Source: Streptomyces sp. ML-6
GTDB lineage: Bacteria > Actinomycetota > Actinomycetes > Streptomycetales > Streptomycetaceae
Assembly: GCF_030116705.1 (NCBI RefSeq)
Contig: NZ_JAOTIK010000001.1
Span: 5,794,501-5,858,500 of the forward strand
Length of the DNA: 64,000 nt
Direction: 5' to 3'
The translations under genes were made by a program, and so were the position numbers. Positions 60,618 through 64,000 of the stretch are shown here, one piece after another. Under the pieces are notes generated by a model. The model searched no databases, was not told the DNA's origin, and saw nothing but the letters and a program-made list of their open reading frames with translations. Each line of letters begins with the position of its first letter. Position 1 is the stretch's first letter.

Positions 60618-61052
60618 ATGACGACTCGGACGACGAGCGCGACGGACGCGACGAGCACTACGAGTACGACGGAAACGACAATCGCGGCGCGGCGCATCGC
60701 CGTGTTCCTGCGGACGTCGGTCGTTCTCCAGACCCTGACCCTCTTCCTCCAGGCGGTCAGCGCCGGTGTGCTGCTGTCCTCCTCGCACAGCGGCCTCCTG
60801 CACGACGTCGGGGCGCGCGTGATGTACGGGGCGTCGATGCTGTACCTGCTCGCGGCGGTACTGGCCTGGCGGCCGGGCGGCGGTTCGCCCCGCCCCATCG
60901 GGTACGCGGCCGGCTTCCTCGTCCTCGCATCGGTGCAGGTCGTGCTCGGCATCGCGCACGTCCCGTCGGTCCATGTCCCGCTGGGCGTCCTGATGTTCGG
61001 CCTGAGCGTGCTGGTGCTGGCCCGCCGGGACACGGGGGCGGCGCGCGGCTAG
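60618..61052 (+). CDS. Small four-helix membrane protein, divergent from ECF41 sigma gene
   Basis: 144 residues: a Thr/Ser-rich N-terminus (TTRTTSATDATSTTSTTETT) and four hydrophobic helices (FLRTSVVLQTLTLFLQAVSAG, VMYGASMLYLLAAVLAW, YAAGFLVLASVQVVLGIA, VPLGVLMFGLSVLVLARR). It resembles DoxX-like or other small polytopic proteins but lacks a clear signature. The ATG has GAGGGGA upstream. It starts 100 bp from the divergent sigma gene, so it is a candidate target of that factor. Confidence 0.75.
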   Translation: MTTRTTSATDATSTTSTTETTIAARRIAVFLRTSVVLQTLTLFLQAVSAGVLLSSSHSGLLHDVGARVMYGASMLYLLAAVLAWRPGGGSPRPIGYAAGFLVLASVQVVLGIAHVPSVHVPLGVLMFGLSVLVLARRDTGAARG

Positions 61053-61199
61053 GGCCTGTCCGGGCGATCTCCGTGATGCGGTCGACCGTCTGGACACCTC
61101 AATCCGGGACATCGGGCAGAGCCCGGCGCCAGGCCACGACGTTGTCAGTCCCCGCCGCTACCGTTCGCCCGTTCATGATCTTCAGGGAGGGGTGGTTCG

Positions 61200-61673
61200 G
61201 TGGGTGCCAGCGGATGGGACTACGTCACCAGGTACGACGGCGACGTCGAGGCGGCCTTGGCGACATTGCAGGCCAGGGTGTTCCAGGAGGAGTACGGCGA
61301 TGATGCCCGATACCGAAGTCTGGAGGACCTCTACGAGGACGAGGAGTTCATGGGGGCCGAGGGCACCCATACGATCCTCGACATCGACAGGGTTGTTGCC
61401 ACGGATGACCCGCCGACGGGCTCCGGTATCGCTGACCACGGCACCCTGCGCCCTCTGGCTCTCAACCGTGTGATGCACCACTTCGGCACGAACCGCCCGT
61501 CGGTCGAGCAGTACGAGGAACTTGCTGCTGCTGCCAATGAGGCTGCGAGCCATGAGGAGCACGAGCAAAGCCTGCTCGGCGAGTGTCAGATGCGGTGGAC
61601 CGGTTACTACGTTGTCCTCTACTCCGGTGACAGGCCGACTCACCTGGGAATCTTCGGATTCTCAGGAGACTAG
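61200..61673 (+). CDS. Conserved Streptomyces hypothetical protein
   Basis: 157 residues beginning GASGWDYVTRYDGDVEAALATLQARVFQ and ending IFGFSGD. The opening motif (GWDYxTxYxxDVxxAL) and final GFSGD recur in a family of unnamed proteins that I recall from many Streptomyces genomes. It is acidic, with no membrane helix or catalytic motif that I can see. GTG 61200 has GGGAGGGG 7 bases upstream. Its stop codon interleaves with the last codon of the decayed SARP gene on the other strand. Confidence 0.65.
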   Translation: MGASGWDYVTRYDGDVEAALATLQARVFQEEYGDDARYRSLEDLYEDEEFMGAEGTHTILDIDRVVATDDPPTGSGIADHGTLRPLALNRVMHHFGTNRPSVEQYEELAAAANEAASHEEHEQSLLGECQMRWTGYYVVLYSGDRPTHLGIFGFSGD

Positions 61674-62748
61674 GGCCGGTCCTGCGGAGCATGCGACTGA
61701 CCCTGAACCGCCCCGGGTTCGGCCGACACCCGGTCGTGACCGACGGCGCGGACCAGGATCTGGCGGGCCTCTTCATCACGGAGCGTGTCAAGGGCCAAGT
61801 ATTGGCAGCCGTGCGTAGCGGTCAGGCCGCCCAGGTGGCTGCGGCTGGTGACGATAACCGTGCACGTGGCACTGCCGGGCAGCAGCGGGCGGACATGGTC
61901 GGCGTTGCGGGCGTTGTCCAGCACGATCAGCATGCGCCGATCGGCGACCAGGGACCGAAACAGCCCGGCCTGGGTCTCAGGGTCGGCTGGCATGTTCTCG
62001 GGCTCGGTGCCGAGTGCGTCGAGGAAGCCGCGTAACACCATGTCAGGCGGCATCGGCCCGGTGGATGGGTCGAAACCACTTAGAGGGGCATAGAGCTGTC
62101 CATCGGGAAACCGATCGAGATTCTCATGGGCCCAGGGTAGCGCCAGCATGAGTTGACCGGTCATCCGCTCATCCAGCGGATGGGCCTCAGCCCGAGTGAA
62201 CAATTCGGCTGGTATCCGGTCATGCTGTCCCCGGCACAGCCGGATGTCGGCCAGGTCCAACTGAGCGGACAGCCGCTCCCGATTGAGGAAGTCTCGCTGC
62301 GCGTTGAACCATGGGGTGTCCACCCCGGCGTACGTCTGCCCGCGCCACAGCCCCAGCGCCTCTTCCCATAACGAGGCCGCTTGCTCCTCGTCGGGAACCG
62401 CGCGGGCCTGATCGACCAGGTCACGGAACCGATGCACATCCACCGCCCCGGCCTGCACCATCAGCCGGTAACCGCCCTGGTCCCGCACGATGTCCACCCC
62501 GACCCCGGACAGCACCCGCCGCAACCGGGACACATACCCGTACAGCGCTTCCCGGTCACGACCTGCTGTTTCCGCACCCCACGCCCGATCCACCAGGACA
62601 TCCGCCGACACCACACCCTCGGCATCGGCGAGGAACGCCCCAGCACCCACCGCTGCCGAGCATGCCCCACATCCACCGGCACCCCGTCCCGCCACACCGC
62701 GATGGCGCCCAGGACCCCGAACTGCACCGCGACATTCTCTCCAGTCAT
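61670..62748 (-). pseudogene. Decayed SARP/AfsR-type regulator (BTAD-NB-ARC), frameshifted and shortened
   Basis: Pieces of an AfsR-like activator remain. From ATG 62748 one frame encodes MTGENVAVQFGVLGAIAVWR and then RQRWVLG. The next part, AFLADAEGVVSADVLVDRAWG with the BTAD domain, continues in another frame. One G missing from the run near 62632-62636 (four G instead of five) explains this. After MTGQLMLAL the text jumps to WAHENLDRFPDGQLY, so the linker and the NB-ARC P-loop are gone. The end is cut soon after EARQILVRAVGHDRVSAEP. A TTA codon (62369-62371 on the complement) is present. Such proteins switch on antibiotic clusters. Confidence 0.8.
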
Positions 62749-63115
62749 GGCCACGTCACTACGCCTATCCGCCGCTGACCACCTGGTACAGCCCGGTTCC
62801 AGACTTCCCGAAGGTTTCCCGCAGGCCGCCCCGGCACGGTGAGAACACAACACCCGCCCGGGACCTGAAGGAACCGGGTCGACGGTGCTGGGCGCTGAGC
62901 ACGTACTGCTCGCTTGTTGTGGGAACTCAGGGGGGCGGGGGGCGGACTCGTCCGTCTCCGCAGCCAAGACGGCACGGTCAGGCCGCAGCCGCGACCTTGC
63001 CGCTCAACCGAGCTCAACAAGTGACACACATTAGTTCCTGTCAAGAAAGAGAGACCAACATCCCCCACTTGCTGGACTGACATTGCGGTACACCACCGGG
63101 CAGAGAGGAAACGGG
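62749..63115. other. Intergenic region upstream of the LanKC gene
   Basis: 367 bp between the SARP remnant and the lanthipeptide synthetase. It contains a run GGGGGGCGGGGGGCGG (62931-62946) and a modest AT-rich part (63010-63060) where a promoter is likely. An AGAAAGAGAG sequence near 63045 is followed by no usual start codon. No precursor-peptide gene is visible here. Confidence 0.4.
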
Positions 63116-64000
63116 ATGGAAGCCGAGTACGAGGCCTTCTGCGCCAAGGACCCGCACTTCTACGACAAGATCGACGACGGTGCGGAGGAACGGCTCTTCG
63201 CACCTCTCAGCGAGAGCGCGACCCCGGTGGGCTGGCAGCGGATCACCGTATGGGGCTGGGTCAACTACCAGCCGCGCGGTGCCCACACTCCGATGCAGGG
63301 CTGGAAGATCCATGTCTCCTCGTCGGTCGGACGGGCCGAGGAAGTCGTTCAGTTGGTCTTCGACTACTGCGTCCGCCGTGCTGTCCCGTTCAAGCTGGTG
63401 CCCAGCCCCTGGGAGTACCACCGGCGCAACAGGAAGTACGCGGAGCGAGCGGGAAGCGGAAAGCTCGCCACCATCTATCCGCTGAACGAAGCGCAGTTGG
63501 AGTCGCTCGTCACCGAGCTTGGGGAACTGCTCCATGATGTCCAGGGGCCGTACATTCTCAGCGATCTACGCTGGATGGACACCCCGGTCTACGTCCGCTA
63601 CGGGGCTTTCAGTATGCGCCGGGTGAAGTCGGCGAACGGCCGCGAGGTCATGGCGATCGAGGACGCCGACGGCAACCTCGTGCCCGACCACAGGGGGCCG
63701 GTCTTTTCGATACCGGAGTGGGTGACGCTGCCCGACTTCCTGCGGCCTGCACTGGAGCGCCGCAATGCCTCCCGGATCGACGACCTTCCGTACGAGATAA
63801 CGGCGGCTCTCCACTACTCGAACGGCGGCGGCGTCTACGAGGCACGCGAGAAGAGCACGGGTACGAAGGTAATCGTGAAGGAGGCGCGACCCCATGCCGG
63901 TCTGGACGTTTCGGGCAACGACGCGGTGTTCCGGCTGCGTCGCGAGCGGGATGCCCTCAGCAGGCTGAGCGGGCTGCCGAGGGTACCGCAGCTCAAAGGC
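63116..64000 (+). CDS. Class III lanthipeptide synthetase LanKC, N-terminal part (cut by window edge)
   Basis: 295 codons are open from ATG 63116 (GAGAGGAA ribosome site about 6 bases upstream) to the window end. The N-terminus matches RamC/AmfT-type LanKC enzymes: EAFCAKDPHFYDKIDD, WKIHVSSSVGRAEEVVQLVF, FKLVPSPWEYHRRNRKYAER, SGKLATIYPLNEAQLESLV, GPYILSDLRWMDTPVYVRYG. It then enters a kinase domain (GGGVYEAREKSTGTKVIVKEARP with the ATP-binding Lys). The missing part should hold the rest of the kinase and the cyclase domain. The family phosphorylates and cyclises precursor peptides such as SapB/AmfS, which help aerial hyphae form. Precursor and exporter genes should lie downstream. Confidence 0.83.
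   Translation, partial: MEAEYEAFCAKDPHFYDKIDDGAEERLFAPLSESATPVGWQRITVWGWVNYQPRGAHTPMQGWKIHVSSSVGRAEEVVQLVFDYCVRRAVPFKLVPSPWEYHRRNRKYAERAGSGKLATIYPLNEAQLESLVTELGELLHDVQGPYILSDLRWMDTPVYVRYGAFSMRRVKSANGREVMAIEDADGNLVPDHRGPVFSIPEWVTLPDFLRPALERRNASRIDDLPYEITAALHYSNGGGVYEAREKSTGTKVIVKEARPHAGLDVSGNDAVFRLRRERDALSRLSGLPRVPQLKG

Overview
The window is high-GC actinobacterial DNA and looks like a Streptomyces chromosome. The genes have strongly GC-rich third codon positions and many GTG starts with purine-rich ribosome binding sites. TTA codons are rare. Family content is typical of the genus: a GGDEF/EAL protein beside ilvB, a DUF397/DUF5753 pair, SpoIIE-type phosphatases, and a LanKC lanthipeptide synthetase. 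The order ilvB-ilvN-ilvC-serA ... leuB-ilvE ... cimA matches, from memory, the conserved core region around SCO5511-SCO5529 of S. coelicolor. I saw no rRNA, tRNA, CRISPR array or insertion sequence.

Layout. 1-17,000: the end of a secreted phospholipase C, an MMPL exporter, an acetyltransferase, an HTH-NACHT membrane ATPase, secreted serine hydrolases and an esterase, a PQQ-type lipoprotein, two oxidoreductases and a membrane GGDEF/EAL protein. 17,000-28,100: the ilvBNC branched-chain operon behind a leader-peptide attenuator, serA, and a proline catabolic pair (proline dehydrogenase and P5C dehydrogenase) divergent from a PucR-type regulator. 28,200-31,700: a nitroreductase and a three-gene phospholipid-synthesis operon on the minus strand. 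32,100-35,000: a 42-residue gene, leuB and ilvE. 35,100-40,600: a divergent urease pair without accessory genes, agmatine deiminase, a TetR regulator and an MHS-type transporter, preceded by a 41-bp dyad that contains a good promoter. 40,700-42,600: cimA behind a second, Ile-codon leader attenuator. 42,700-52,700: secreted, membrane and signalling proteins (TPM-like protein, SpoIIE sensor phosphatase, YceI, M15-like peptidase, an ALF-type repeat protein with three exact 144-bp repeats, DinB, phosphotransferase). 52,700-64,000 reads as accessory DNA: a LamG protein, GNAT, a DUF397/DUF5753/ATPase set, a TTA-containing MBL-fold gene, an ECF41 sigma factor, a decayed SARP regulator and the start of a class III lanthipeptide synthetase.

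How the genes work together. ilvBNC, ilvE, leuB and cimA supply isoleucine, valine and leucine. Both ilvB and cimA appear to be controlled by ribosome-mediated attenuation, with leader peptides rich in Ile/Leu/Val and Ile codons respectively. The most unusual system is 35,117-40,616. There a urease-like enzyme that keeps its nickel ligands but has a changed active-site flap lies close upstream of agmatine deiminase, a TetR repressor and an uptake carrier. This suggests a substrate-induced pathway for agmatine or another guanidino/ureido compound; that reading is inference.

A recurring structural oddity is short degenerate tandem repeats lying at gene 3' ends, several including the stop codon (3847-3987, 9722-9787, 40587-40720, 59503-59576).
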